Shown piece after piece: positions 16,622 to 25,735 of a DNA stretch of 42,920 nucleotides. The position numbers and the translations under genes were made by a program. The number at the start of each line of letters is the position of its first letter. Position 1 is the first letter of the stretch. The stretch comes from Roseburia inulinivorans DSM 16841 (GTDB lineage Bacteria; Bacillota; Clostridia; Lachnospirales; Lachnospiraceae): assembly GCF_000174195.1 (NCBI RefSeq), contig NZ_ACFY01000087.1, forward strand, positions 1 to 42,920, written 5' to 3'. The notes beneath the pieces are model-generated. The model ran no database searches and had not been told where the DNA came from. It worked only from the letters and a program-made list of their open reading frames with translations.

Positions 16622-17875
16622 TTATAACACCCGTCGTATCGTCAGGATCGTACGATACGTCGCACTTCCGTAACAGATTCCGTTTGTCGGGCTGGAAGCA
16701 TGCACGATCCTTCCATTTCCCATATAGATTGCAACATGTCCCGGATAGCAGATGATATCTCCCGGCTGTGCGCAGTCATAGCTTACTGCCTGTCCGCAGC
16801 TCTGCATGGAATAAGAGTTTCTCGGAAGTGAGATTCCATACTGTCCGAAACATGCCATGACAAAATAAGAGCAGTCAGCCCCCTCCGTCAGACTGTTGCC
16901 GCCGTACACATACGGATAACCGACATATTGGCTCGCAAAGGCCACCACATCACTTCCGCTGACATTTGTAGTGTGTGCAGGATTTAAACCTGAAGATGTT
17001 AAACCGGTTCCTGAACCTGAAGCTGACGCATTTGTGTCACTGCCCGTTGTGTTTGACTGATTTCCTGCATTTTGCTGTTGTTGTTGCGCTGCCCGCCTTG
17101 CGGCTGCCTCTTCTGCTGCCTGACGCGCCTGTTCATCTGCAATGATCTGGTTCTGCTTTTTGATCGTATCTGCATACTGGCTTGCAAGACTTTTTGCACT
17201 TGCAAGCTGGGCGTCAAAATTATCCATCGCAGCGCTTTTTTCTGCGATCAAAGCCTGCAGGGAAGATGCCTGATCTTCATAACTGATCTTTAGCTCTTCC
17301 ATCTCTGCCAGCTGTGCATTTAACTGATCCTTCAGATCTGCCACCTGCTGTACCGTCTCCTGATAAGCAGTAAGCTGCTTTCTGTCGTAATCATACACTT
17401 CGGATACATATTCCACACGGTTTAAAAGGTCGGTGATGCTCGTTGCTCCCATCATCGCTTCCCAGTAATTACTGTCACCGTTTTCATACATATACTGAAT
17501 TCGCGTTTTCATCGCGTTATATTGCGTCTGCTCTTTCTCCTGTGCGACTTCCAGATCAGCATTCGCCTGGTCAATCTCATCCTGCTTTGCATCCATATCG
17601 TTTTCCAGAAGATCCATATCTGTGAGCAGTGCCATGAGCTGGTCATCATAAGCGTCCATTTCCTCCTGAAGATCACTCTGTGCCGCCTGGATCTCATCAA
17701 TTTGGCTGTTCAGATTATCCAACTCCTGCTGCGCTTCATTTTTCTTATTTTTTGCATCGTTAATAACGGACGCATGAACTGAGTATATGCCTCCAATGCC
17801 AAGCACGCATGCCATAACTGCCGCTATGATCTGCTTTTTTATCTTTATCTTTTTCATCGCTCGTAAAAATTTCAT
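16622..17875 (-). CDS. NlpC/P60 peptidoglycan endopeptidase with coiled coil (CwlO/PcsB-like)
   Basis: 417 residues. A basic N-terminus plus hydrophobic helix (about 10-36, ending HAS) is a signal peptide. Residues about 37-255 are a long coiled coil with PcsB/CwlO features, followed by a Gln/Ala/Ser/Thr-rich linker. The C-terminal NlpC/P60 domain has catalytic C335 (GADCSYF), H380 (PGHVAIY) and H392 (VHASS). It cuts stem peptides in the cell wall during growth or division, usually activated by FtsEX at the membrane. FtsEX is not in this window. AAGGAG lies before the start. A foldback repeat follows upstream of the gene. Confidence 0.88.
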   Translation of the reverse strand: MKFLRAMKKIKIKKQIIAAVMACVLGIGGIYSVHASVINDAKNKKNEAQQELDNLNSQIDEIQAAQSDLQEEMDAYDDQLMALLTDMDLLENDMDAKQDEIDQANADLEVAQEKEQTQYNAMKTRIQYMYENGDSNYWEAMMGATSITDLLNRVEYVSEVYDYDRKQLTAYQETVQQVADLKDQLNAQLAEMEELKISYEDQASSLQALIAEKSAAMDNFDAQLASAKSLASQYADTIKKQNQIIADEQARQAAEEAAARRAAQQQQQNAGNQSNTTGSDTNASASGSGTGLTSSGLNPAHTTNVSGSDVVAFASQYVGYPYVYGGNSLTEGADCSYFVMACFGQYGISLPRNSYSMQSCGQAVSYDCAQPGDIICYPGHVAIYMGNGRIVHASSPTNGICYGSATYRTILTIRRVL

Positions 17876-17911
17876 AAAAGCGTTAATCTCCTTGTGTGAA
17901 AATAAATGAAC

Positions 17912-18231
17912 GATAATTGTGTAACTCCTCTTACCTTTATTTCAAATTGTTCAAAATCAACAAAAACATTCAAGACACGCTCCCGCTATGTGTCACTCGC
18001 AGCGGTACTGCTCATTCTTCGCAGTACTTCGCAAATTCATTTAAAATCTGCTACGCAGATAGGAATTTGCTCACACCTGAATCATCTTCGCACGGTCTGT
18101 GCAGTAAATGCGCAGACCTGATTAAAAATGTCGTACCTGCTTTCTAAGAACCGGCGGTTCCCCAATGTCTTTCATGTCTTTTGTTAATTTTTCACAATTC
18201 AATTTACGTTATGATGAGTTACACAATTATC
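17912..18231. repeat. Foldback MITE-like repeat, copy 1 (320 bp)
   Basis: Perfect 16-bp terminal inverted repeats GATAATTGTGTAACTC (17912-17927) and GAGTTACACAATTATC (18216-18231). The outer thirds match copy 2 (25525-25705) in opposite orientation: the segment with AACATTCAAGACACGCTC and CTATGTGTCACTCGC, and the segment with CCCCAATGTCTTTCATGTC. About 145 bp in the middle are absent from copy 2. No coding potential. No clear target duplication. Confidence 0.75.
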
Positions 18232-18302
18232 TGATATTCTATCTACAATGTCGTACCTATTTTAACACATTTTTCTATATAGTGGATAGCATTTCCATAA
18301 TT

Positions 18303-20612
18303 TTACAAGGAGATAAAAGCTAAATAAATGCCTACCGGGAAGAAGTAACGCACGAATTTCAGAGCCGGGATGTAGGCTGCAATATCCACAAGAACCGGGC
18401 AGAACACCAGATTTATCAACACAAGCAGGAACATGTGGGATGTAAAACTGGTCAGATTTTGTATCCATTTTCCAACGATCCATATCCACACGATACAGGC
18501 TGCCAGTAACAATAGCATGGCACTGATCTCCCGAAGGAGTCCGCGGCTCTCCCTGGAACAAAGCAGTAACACCAAGCCAGCCACCGCCGGAACGGTTCCC
18601 GCTGCGAGAAGTCCCATCATCTGAAATCCTTGGCCAAGTGGCGCCGGAAGTGCCAGATATGGTTTTCCACTGCCTGCTTCAAAGCGTCGTCCGTATTCCA
18701 CAAATAAGTTCAAAAATAGAAACAATGCCACAAGTCCGTGAAGTGGAAATACCTGTTTTTCTTTCTCTGTCGTCTCCACCGCCTCTGTCTGCTCCACATT
18801 AACCTGAAAAACTTCGTTTCCTTTGAGATATTTTTCATAATTGGCAAGCAGAACATCACATGCTGCTTTTGCATCATCTCCAAACAACTGCTCTGTCCTT
18901 GCGCTCAGCATCTGTGCTCCGTACACCTCAAACAGCGCCGCATAAAATGTCTCACGCGCCACCTCGCCCTTTGTGGTAAGCGGAGTACAGAGATACGACA
19001 CACTGTTTTTTAACTTTTCATGCTCAAATTTCTTTTCAAAATTGTTGGAAAAATAAAAACCACATTCCAGTTTTCCTGCAATGACATCCTCCTGCAACGC
19101 CTCTTTGCTGTCGTACATCACAAAGGAAAAAAGACTTTCACGCTGTGTCAGATGTTCCAGCACTTCTTTTCCATGCGTTCCGTCTGTTTCCACAATTCCA
19201 ACGGTCACATTGTCAGACTGCGGCATGGAGATCTGTCCGGCAAACCAGACCACAAAAAACATGGACGCTAATAACAGCAAGCTTGTCCCGCGTTTCAGCC
19301 ACGCTTTCAACTGTAAAAAGTACCAGTTGAAAAGCGCTGATTTTCCAAACCCTCCGACGGTCAGACTGCCTCCTTTTTTTTGTTCCTTCCGTTCCACCTT
19401 TCCAAAATATCCTGCCGCTTTTGCCCATAACACGCTGGCCGCAAAAAGCACAACAAACATGAGAATCAGCTGCCTTGTCTCCTGCCCTTTGATTCCGAAA
19501 AACAATAATTTCAGATAATAGCTGTCCCAAAAGGTCAGTGGAAAAAAGGTTCCGATTTTTCCAAAAAGTTCCGGCAGATATGCAGTAGGGATCACAACAC
19601 CGGAAGCCATGATCTGAAAAACATTGACCGCAAGCAGCACGATCGTTCCTCTGGTGCTCTCTCCCGAAATCGTATAGATCAGTTGAAAATACGCTGCGAT
19701 CACCGCTGCAAGAAGCAGTGTTCCAGGCAGCACCTCCCGGTCAAACCACAAAAAAGACAGATGATACTTCCCTGATACCAGACAGCCCACAGCATACACC
19801 AAAACTCCCACAAGCCACAGCGGAACGGTCATAAGAAGCACTTTGACCAACGCATTTTTCCCTTCGCCGATACCGTAAATTCTGATTTTATCCTCCACAG
19901 CACGGCTCTGCTTCTGATACAGATAACCATAATTGACCCCCATCATCAGAAAGAGGAGCAAAACAGCCGCAGAAAAATAGTATTGATGGAGGTCTGCTTT
20001 TCCAAGCGAAGAATACACATTTTTCTGGAAAACCAAAGTGCGGTCAAACGCCTCATAAATATAAAGTTCGGAGATCACATCCCCAATCTGATCCCTTGAG
20101 ATTTCCGCCTGATAAATCTGCGCGGTATCGTAGGTGGCATAGACACCAGCCTCCGCCGTCCGAAGCAGGGAGACGCCGTCCGCCACAAGTTCACCGAACA
20201 CTCTCGTGTTTAACGAAGCATTTTCCGGGAAATAAATGGTTGCCGGTGTATTTTTCCCGGAATCCACATCCTCGTAAAACTGTTCCGGCAGTGAGAGCAC
20301 CGCATCTAATGTGCCTTTTTCCAGCGATGCCATCGCTTTATCCTGATTCAGGTACTGAAAGTGGCAGACACTTTTCACGCTGTCCATCGCAGAGATAAAC
20401 TGTGCCACCATCTTCGTCTGTGCCTCATCCTCAGGGATCACAACGCCAATCTCCGCCGTTTGGAACACACCTGCATCCTTCATAACGAGACTGACCGCAA
20501 GCACTCCGCCTGCGATCAGTAATAACATTACTATAAACTTTACCATGCTTTTTCTCGCCGCTATCAGGCTTTTTTTACCCTCAAGTGACAGATATCGAAG
20601 AAAAAATCTCAT
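18303..20612 (-). CDS. ABC-2 type permease, two permease halves in one chain
   Basis: 769 residues. Each half has one N-terminal membrane helix (residues about 22-45 and about 435-455), a large extracytoplasmic loop (GVVIPEDEAQTK and VGIVETDGTHGK both open it) and a C-terminal block of about five helices. This is the ABC2_membrane_3 layout, here duplicated so one polypeptide could form the whole pore. It starts 3 bases after the 20616-21983 gene ends, and that gene follows an ABC ATPase: a three-gene export operon. Substrate unknown; bacteriocin, lipid or polymer export are all possible. Confidence 0.82.
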   Translation of the reverse strand: MRFFLRYLSLEGKKSLIAARKSMVKFIVMLLLIAGGVLAVSLVMKDAGVFQTAEIGVVIPEDEAQTKMVAQFISAMDSVKSVCHFQYLNQDKAMASLEKGTLDAVLSLPEQFYEDVDSGKNTPATIYFPENASLNTRVFGELVADGVSLLRTAEAGVYATYDTAQIYQAEISRDQIGDVISELYIYEAFDRTLVFQKNVYSSLGKADLHQYYFSAAVLLLFLMMGVNYGYLYQKQSRAVEDKIRIYGIGEGKNALVKVLLMTVPLWLVGVLVYAVGCLVSGKYHLSFLWFDREVLPGTLLLAAVIAAYFQLIYTISGESTRGTIVLLAVNVFQIMASGVVIPTAYLPELFGKIGTFFPLTFWDSYYLKLLFFGIKGQETRQLILMFVVLFAASVLWAKAAGYFGKVERKEQKKGGSLTVGGFGKSALFNWYFLQLKAWLKRGTSLLLLASMFFVVWFAGQISMPQSDNVTVGIVETDGTHGKEVLEHLTQRESLFSFVMYDSKEALQEDVIAGKLECGFYFSNNFEKKFEHEKLKNSVSYLCTPLTTKGEVARETFYAALFEVYGAQMLSARTEQLFGDDAKAACDVLLANYEKYLKGNEVFQVNVEQTEAVETTEKEKQVFPLHGLVALFLFLNLFVEYGRRFEAGSGKPYLALPAPLGQGFQMMGLLAAGTVPAVAGLVLLLCSRESRGLLREISAMLLLLAACIVWIWIVGKWIQNLTSFTSHMFLLVLINLVFCPVLVDIAAYIPALKFVRYFFPVGIYLAFISL

Positions 20613-20615
20613 GAA

Positions 20616-21983
20616 TTAAAATCCACCTAACATTGCTGCAAAGATTTCATGAAGAAGATCCTGCCATTCCTCTTCCGTTGCATTTCCAAGGTCAAAGGTA
20701 TCGCCGGAAACTTCCTCAAACTGGGCACCTTTTTTCCAAGTGATACTACCGCTCACATCTTCAGAGGCACTTCCGAGATCATCAATGGTAATGACCATGC
20801 TGTTCTTATCGACTGCAAGATTTCCTGCAAAATTATAAGATTCTTCATCATATTTTGCTTCCATTGTGATATCTCCGCTGTCACTGTCATACGTGAACTT
20901 TACGGTATCGTTTTCCTCGGCGATCATCGTGATTGTCTCGACACTACCCTCGTTACTTCCCTGAACCTCGACCACTTTCTCATCATCTGCAAGGAGGATC
21001 ATGTTCTGCATTCTCGTGTCACCGCCGAGGAACTGGACTTCAAAGGAAACATCATTTTCCGGTATAATATCAATCGCTGCATACTGACCTTTGTATAAGT
21101 AGAATACAAGTGTCGTGCTGTCGTCAAACTCTTCCACTGCCTCTCTCATAGACGCGACAAAATCTGCTGCGGTCAGATCAAGTGCATCCATCAGCTCCTG
21201 ATAATCTTCCCCGTAAAGTGTCTCAAGTCCATCGATCACATGATTCACATTTTCTTTGGTCACAACCGTCTGATATCCCTTACAACTGCGCTCTGTTCCG
21301 TCGATGGTAAAGTCTTTTGCGTCCACTTTGGAAAATTCCAGCGTATTGTATTCATCCGCGTAAACTTTTAACATTTTCTTGCGGAACTCATCTGAATTCT
21401 GGTTATCATAAGCAGCCTTAAGCGTCGCATCCACTGCATCGAGCGTATCCTGGTCTACCATTTCCAGCAGATATCCACTCTTTTCATTTCTGTAATCATA
21501 GGTAAACAGGCGTTCACTGATTGTCGGGACTTCCACCTGCACACTGTCCGCACCAATGTCTGCTAAAAAATCAATCGATGGTGCACCGGAAATATTGAGA
21601 TTTCCTTTTATCTGCTTCTGTTCCTTCGAACTGCGCCCCTCCATGGAAATATCGCCCTCGTTCATGGAAAGATCCATTTTGAGTGTATACTCATCCGAAT
21701 ACAGGGAAACACAGTCTTTTAATGTCTCTCCCAAACTTCCCATGTCACTCACAGTCTTTGCACCTGCAAGCAATACCTTTTTTGATGGGCTTAAAAAAGC
21801 TCCTGTTTTGACCGCTGCAAATACGCCAACGCCGCCCGCGACAACCACTGCTGCCACCACGCCCGCAATGATGGAGATTTTGTTTCCTTTCTTTTTTGGT
21901 GCTTCCGGTGTTGGTGTTTCCATCTGGTTTGCCGGTGTCACAGTATTCTCCACCGGATTTTGTGTTTCAAATTGTTCGTTCAT
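20616..21983 (-). CDS. Membrane-anchored extracytoplasmic protein (DUF6583-like) of the ABC operon
   Basis: 455 residues. A Pro/Thr-rich cytoplasmic N-terminus (about 1-33), one membrane helix (about 35-58, with IAGVVAAVVVAGGVGVFAAV) and a large acidic outer domain with beta-strand repeats of the TxxxxSDSGD type. It resembles an uncharacterised Lachnospiraceae family (DUF6583 is my best recollection). It sits between the ATPase and permease genes and is probably an accessory or substrate-recognition subunit. Role is inferred from position. Confidence 0.65.
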   Translation of the reverse strand: MNEQFETQNPVENTVTPANQMETPTPEAPKKKGNKISIIAGVVAAVVVAGGVGVFAAVKTGAFLSPSKKVLLAGAKTVSDMGSLGETLKDCVSLYSDEYTLKMDLSMNEGDISMEGRSSKEQKQIKGNLNISGAPSIDFLADIGADSVQVEVPTISERLFTYDYRNEKSGYLLEMVDQDTLDAVDATLKAAYDNQNSDEFRKKMLKVYADEYNTLEFSKVDAKDFTIDGTERSCKGYQTVVTKENVNHVIDGLETLYGEDYQELMDALDLTAADFVASMREAVEEFDDSTTLVFYLYKGQYAAIDIIPENDVSFEVQFLGGDTRMQNMILLADDEKVVEVQGSNEGSVETITMIAEENDTVKFTYDSDSGDITMEAKYDEESYNFAGNLAVDKNSMVITIDDLGSASEDVSGSITWKKGAQFEEVSGDTFDLGNATEEEWQDLLHEIFAAMLGGF

Positions 21984-22034
21984 AACGAATCCTCCCTTGT
22001 TTTTCTCTGTTTCCTTAGTATTTGTACTTGATTG

Positions 22035-22693
22035 TCATTCTGACATGCCTGCAAACTTTTGCAAAATATCTTCTGCATCTAATTCCTGCACTTTGCCCTC
22101 ATCCATAAAAAGGCATCTGTCCGCATTGCGTATCTCGCTCTCATCATGCGTCGTCATAAGGATGATTCCATTTTTCTGCTGATAGGTTTTCATCCACTGG
22201 TGAATGCTCTCTTTATAATAAAGGTCAAGAGCTGTCGTCGGTTCATCCATCAGTAAAAATGGCGGGTTCTCCACAAGTGCACACGCAATGCTCAAACGCC
22301 GTTTCATACCACCGGAAAGTTTGCTTACCTCTGTTTGCAACAAATCCTCCAGTTGAAACTGTGCGACCAGCTCTTTTGTGTTGGCGTTGTGGCTGCCGCC
22401 CCAGAGTTTCAGATTATCCTGCACCGTCAGTTCTTCCATCAACGGATTTTCCTGCGGCACATAACCGCAAAACCGACGAAATGTACTGCTTTTGTAGGCT
22501 GCTTTTTTTCCAAAATAGCATAGTTCACCGCCATCCGGCTTTAAAATGCCCGCCATGATCTGCATTAAGGTAGATTTGCCGCAGCCGTTTTTCCCTGCGA
22601 TCGCAACGCACTCCCCCGGCTTAACCTGAAAGGTGATATCGGACAGTACTTTCTTTTTCCATAACTTTTTCGAATCTGTGTTACCTCTATCAT
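22035..22693 (-). pseudogene. ABC transporter ATPase with apparent one-base frameshift near the start
   Basis: From the ATG at 22693 the frame reads MIEVTQIRKSYGKRK and then breaks. One added base at AAAGTACTG (about 22649-22653) restores VLSDITFQVKPGECVAIAGKNGCGKSTLMQ, with Walker A intact, joining the long frame below. That frame carries the Q-loop (VPQENPLMEELT), signature KLSGGMKRRLSIACALV, Walker B FLLMDEPT and H-loop TTHD. The repaired protein is about 219 residues, a normal length. If the base is really missing, the ATPase lacks its nucleotide loop and the exporter is dead. It heads the operon with the two genes downstream. Confidence 0.8.
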
Positions 22694-22756
22694 GTTATCT
22701 CAATTCTTCTTAATCTGCTTTTCATTGTCTTTTTGTGATTTTTCAGTACTTCACAA

Positions 22757-24388
22757 TTACGATTCGTAACTGTTCAGTTCTACTTTCTTTACAATCAGAA
22801 TTTTTTCTCCTCTGCGCAGATCCTCATCCGTCCGGTGATTATCCCGCAGAATATCTTCCACCGTTGTGTGATTCTCCTTTGCGATACTCCAAAGCGAATC
22901 CCCATCTTTTGCAATGTAACCGACCAGTCCCGGACGCTTCTGTAACTGCTCCATATCCAGAGCCTCCTCACGCATATCAGTAATATTATCTATCTGTTCC
23001 TGCTCAAATGCAAGCAAATCTAATCCGATCACCGCTTTTATTTCCACATGATCCTGATCGAGCATGACCGCGGACAACTGGCTGATCCTGCAATCAAGCT
23101 CTGTCTGCAGTTTATTTTTCCGCTCCAAAGCCTCCAACTCTTCCGGCTTATTGCGCTCTGTCCGCGCCGTCTGCTGTGGGATTTCAATGAGCTGTTCAAA
23201 TGGATAAATCTCTCTGGCAGAACCGATTGGCATCTGATCGTCGGTCGTGATATAAAGCAGTTCTGTGACCAGAATCCCCTCTGCACGCACGCCCTGTTCG
23301 GTCAATTCCGTGCTCTCTAAATGAACCGTTCCCTCACAGGAACAAATCTGTAAAATCTTCTCCTGACTTTCCGCTAACTCCATCTGCTCGGTCAGGCGGC
23401 ACTGGCTGTCATTTTTCACAGAAATATGATGTAAAGTCACGCCTGTGCAGACCGGAATGATCTCCTTTTTCAGAGAATAAACGTCCTCTAACATGGAAAT
23501 CTCCTGTTCTTTCCACACCCGGATATCCAGATTCATCACAAGTTCCAGGACCAGAACGCGTTCCTCACCGTCGTAGTCCGGCTTTACCTCAAGTTCCATG
23601 GAAGCCGGTCTTGCCTTCACTTTATAAATAATATCTGCCTCCGTTCCTGCGTCACATTCCACACCGCAGTCCAATGGAATCACCATCTCATACCACTGCA
23701 CGCGGTCTGTTTCCTCTTCCTCCTGATACAAAACGGAGATGAGCACTTCGCCACTCAGTTTTACACCGTCCTGCCCCATTTTTGTATCCAGATTGCGGAT
23801 TTCTAAGCTTTTCCATAAAATTTCCTGCACATTGGGTTTGCTTGACGGCAGTGTGATCTCGCTTTTCTGGCGGCACTGATCGCGCTTCATACATAAAAGC
23901 TGTAAGATATTTGTGTTCCGATAACGTTTTTCACATCCGTCATCCGCCTCTATCCCAACACAGAGTTCATCCTCTTTTTCCCGCGGTTCTTCTGTCTTTA
24001 ACAAAATGACTGCCCGCACGCTGATCTTTCTGGAATGGATGACTCCGATCGTGAGATCCTCAATCTCTCCGGATGCCTGTATCACATCATATTCCTGTAC
24101 ACCGTCCATGTTGAGTTTTTCCTGAAACGGTATCTCTCCTTTCAGACAGCTTATTTTTCCATTTTCCTGATCGCTGCGGTACAATACCCTGAAAACAAGG
24201 CGTCCCTTTAACCACGCTGCGCCTGCTGCCGCCTTCGCCTCATCAAAATGAAGTTCTCCCTTTTCTTTTAACACTTTTACAATATCCGGCCGGTAGTCCG
24301 GCACGTTGTAATCGTCATCTAATGTAATCTGGCTCTGTGCACTGGCAAATGTCGTGCAACTATGTAATTTTATTTTATTTAACTGCAA
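22757..24388 (-). CDS. sipL: SipL-type spore coat morphogenesis protein (SPOCS repeats plus LysM)
   Basis: 543 residues. The N-terminus (SQITLDDDYNVPDYRPDIVKVL) and two later SPOCS (DUF3794) repeats belong to the spore-coat family. A C-terminal LysM domain (about 490-533, with GDSLWSIAKENHTT) follows. In Clostridioides difficile SipL binds SpoIVA through its LysM domain and is needed to attach the coat to the forespore. The start is TTG with GGGGGAA before it. A possible sigma-E promoter lies at 24421-24449. Together with spoIIID it supports a complete sporulation programme. Confidence 0.85.
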   Translation of the reverse strand: MQLNKIKLHSCTTFASAQSQITLDDDYNVPDYRPDIVKVLKEKGELHFDEAKAAAGAAWLKGRLVFRVLYRSDQENGKISCLKGEIPFQEKLNMDGVQEYDVIQASGEIEDLTIGVIHSRKISVRAVILLKTEEPREKEDELCVGIEADDGCEKRYRNTNILQLLCMKRDQCRQKSEITLPSSKPNVQEILWKSLEIRNLDTKMGQDGVKLSGEVLISVLYQEEEETDRVQWYEMVIPLDCGVECDAGTEADIIYKVKARPASMELEVKPDYDGEERVLVLELVMNLDIRVWKEQEISMLEDVYSLKKEIIPVCTGVTLHHISVKNDSQCRLTEQMELAESQEKILQICSCEGTVHLESTELTEQGVRAEGILVTELLYITTDDQMPIGSAREIYPFEQLIEIPQQTARTERNKPEELEALERKNKLQTELDCRISQLSAVMLDQDHVEIKAVIGLDLLAFEQEQIDNITDMREEALDMEQLQKRPGLVGYIAKDGDSLWSIAKENHTTVEDILRDNHRTDEDLRRGEKILIVKKVELNSYES

Positions 24389-24420
24389 AAAAATTCCCCC
24401 GATCCGAAATCCTTTTTTTC

Positions 24421-24449
24421 ATTGTATTCGAATAGAGAGAATTTTATAC
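24421..24449 (-). promoter_or_regulatory. Possible sigma-E promoter of sipL
   Basis: Minus strand GAATACAAT (24429-24421) resembles the sigma-E -10 CATACAAT, with a GTATAAAA-like -35 about 14 bases upstream. It precedes sipL, a gene known in C. difficile to be mother-cell expressed. The match is partial. Confidence 0.4.
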
Positions 24450-24496
24450 ACGCTTTTATCACTATTTGCTCACAAAATAGCCATCTGCACACTTTC

Positions 24497-24739
24497 TTAG
24501 CAGAGTTTCATGCGAATATCTTTTGTAATAATATCATTGTAACTAAAGGATAATAACTGAGGTTGATTGTCATCACGCTCATCATTTACCAATATCGTGA
24601 AAACACTTGGATATGCATGCTGGATCACGCCCTGCTGGATATCAACCTTATTACGCCCACGGTCAAGCTGGATCATAACTTTACTGCCACACTGCTGGTG
24701 TACGGATGCACGTACCTTACTGATGTCTGCCTGTTGCAT
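24497..24739 (-). CDS. veg: Veg protein
   Basis: 80 residues, usual length. The sequence (QADISKVRASVHQQCGSKVM, then GRNKVDIQQGVIQHAYPSVF and SFSYNDIITKDIRM) matches Veg/DUF1021. In Bacillus subtilis Veg is abundant in vegetative cells and promotes biofilm gene expression by opposing SinR; its role in Clostridia is not known. GGAGG precedes the ATG. Monocistronic by appearance. Confidence 0.9.
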   Translation of the reverse strand: MQQADISKVRASVHQQCGSKVMIQLDRGRNKVDIQQGVIQHAYPSVFTILVNDERDDNQPQLLSFSYNDIITKDIRMKLC

Positions 24740-24871
24740 TTTTCTACCTCCTTATTTCACGCTTTACTTTAGCACTGTAATAAAATTTTGTCAAACGGAT
24801 TTGCGTGTTTTGTACAAAATTCATGAATATTTGCAATTTTTCTCTATTTTTGAATGTTTTTTCATACAAAT

Positions 24872-25315
24872 CTACTCAAACACTACATTCTCATCCCGCA
24901 GCTCCACTTTCACCACAATATGTGGATAACTTGGGCTCTTACTGATGGTTTCCCCCTTGCGCGGACCAATCAGTTCCGTATCAAAAATGATCGCATTCGA
25001 TGTCAGATACAGATTGCGGATACAGATACTATACCCTCCGGTCTCCTGTTCTCCGTAGCCTCTTACTATGTATAAAAATTCGCTGTCTTTGTACGTCATT
25101 TTAAAATCTGCAGCCTTTTTCTCCTCAATATCATTTTGCAGTTCCTCCGGTATGTCTGCCTCTGCGGCGATCGTGTAATCAAGATCACTGATTTTTGTCC
25201 GGTTCGTCTGTTCCACACTGCATCCGGCAAAAAGAAGTGCTGCAAAAAAAAGCGTCGTAAAAAGAACCTCCGTTTTCCAAAAAACATACCTGCTTTTTTT
25301 CCTTTTCGTCTGCAT
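24872..25315 (-). CDS. PrcB-domain lipoprotein
   Basis: 147 residues from the ATG at 25315, preceded by GGAGG; a longer in-frame start at 25420 has no ribosome site and would add 35 residues before the signal. A basic start, hydrophobic helix and lipobox LFAGC predict a lipoprotein signal. The C-terminal domain (YSICIRNLYLTSNAIIFDTEL to VKVELRD) matches PrcB, a domain found in surface protease complexes and orphan lipoproteins. Function unknown. Confidence 0.7.
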   Translation of the reverse strand: MQTKRKKSRYVFWKTEVLFTTLFFAALLFAGCSVEQTNRTKISDLDYTIAAEADIPEELQNDIEEKKAADFKMTYKDSEFLYIVRGYGEQETGGYSICIRNLYLTSNAIIFDTELIGPRKGETISKSPSYPHIVVKVELRDENVVFE

Positions 25316-25524
25316 ACCCGCCTCCAGTTCCGTGCCCTGCGGCACAGCATTTTTGCTCTTATAGTTACTGTTCACCCGTACCTCATTCCAGTAACCTCTT
25401 ATACCATTGTATGCCGGCATACCTTTCTATATTCCTAATTTATGAGTTGTTTTTCTCTTCCCCAACCCTTATAATGAGATGAGGCTGATATTTCAGTGCA
25501 ATATGTATCATCGTATTTTTTTAA

Positions 25525-25705
25525 TTTTATAGACAATTACGAAACTCCTGAAAACCTAAATCATATTGTGAAAAATCAACAAAAGACATGAAAGACATTG
25601 GGGAATCGTTGCGAGTGACACATAGCGAGAGCGTGTCTTGAATGTTTTTGTTGATTTTGAACAATTAAAAGAAGAATAGGAGGAGTTTCGTAATTATCTA
25701 TAAAA
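25525..25705. repeat. Foldback MITE-like repeat, copy 2 (181 bp)
   Basis: 25-bp terminal inverted repeats (25525-25549 and 25681-25705, one mismatch), core AATTACGAAACTCCT. Inner segments AATCAACAAAA and the later TTTTTGTTGATT also pair, so most of the element can fold into one long imperfect hairpin. It matches copy 1 at 17912-18231 inverted, but the outer repeat sequence differs (ACGAA in place of TGTGT). It ends 30 bases before the plsC start and could affect plsC expression. Confidence 0.75.
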
Positions 25706-25735
25706 CATTTTATTAAGTAGAAAGGAATTTTCCTT

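Noticed and set aside
17096..17293. Plus-strand frames opposite the nlpC/P60 coiled coil
   Set aside because: Shadow frames caused by the biased Gln/Ala codons; no ribosome site or motif.
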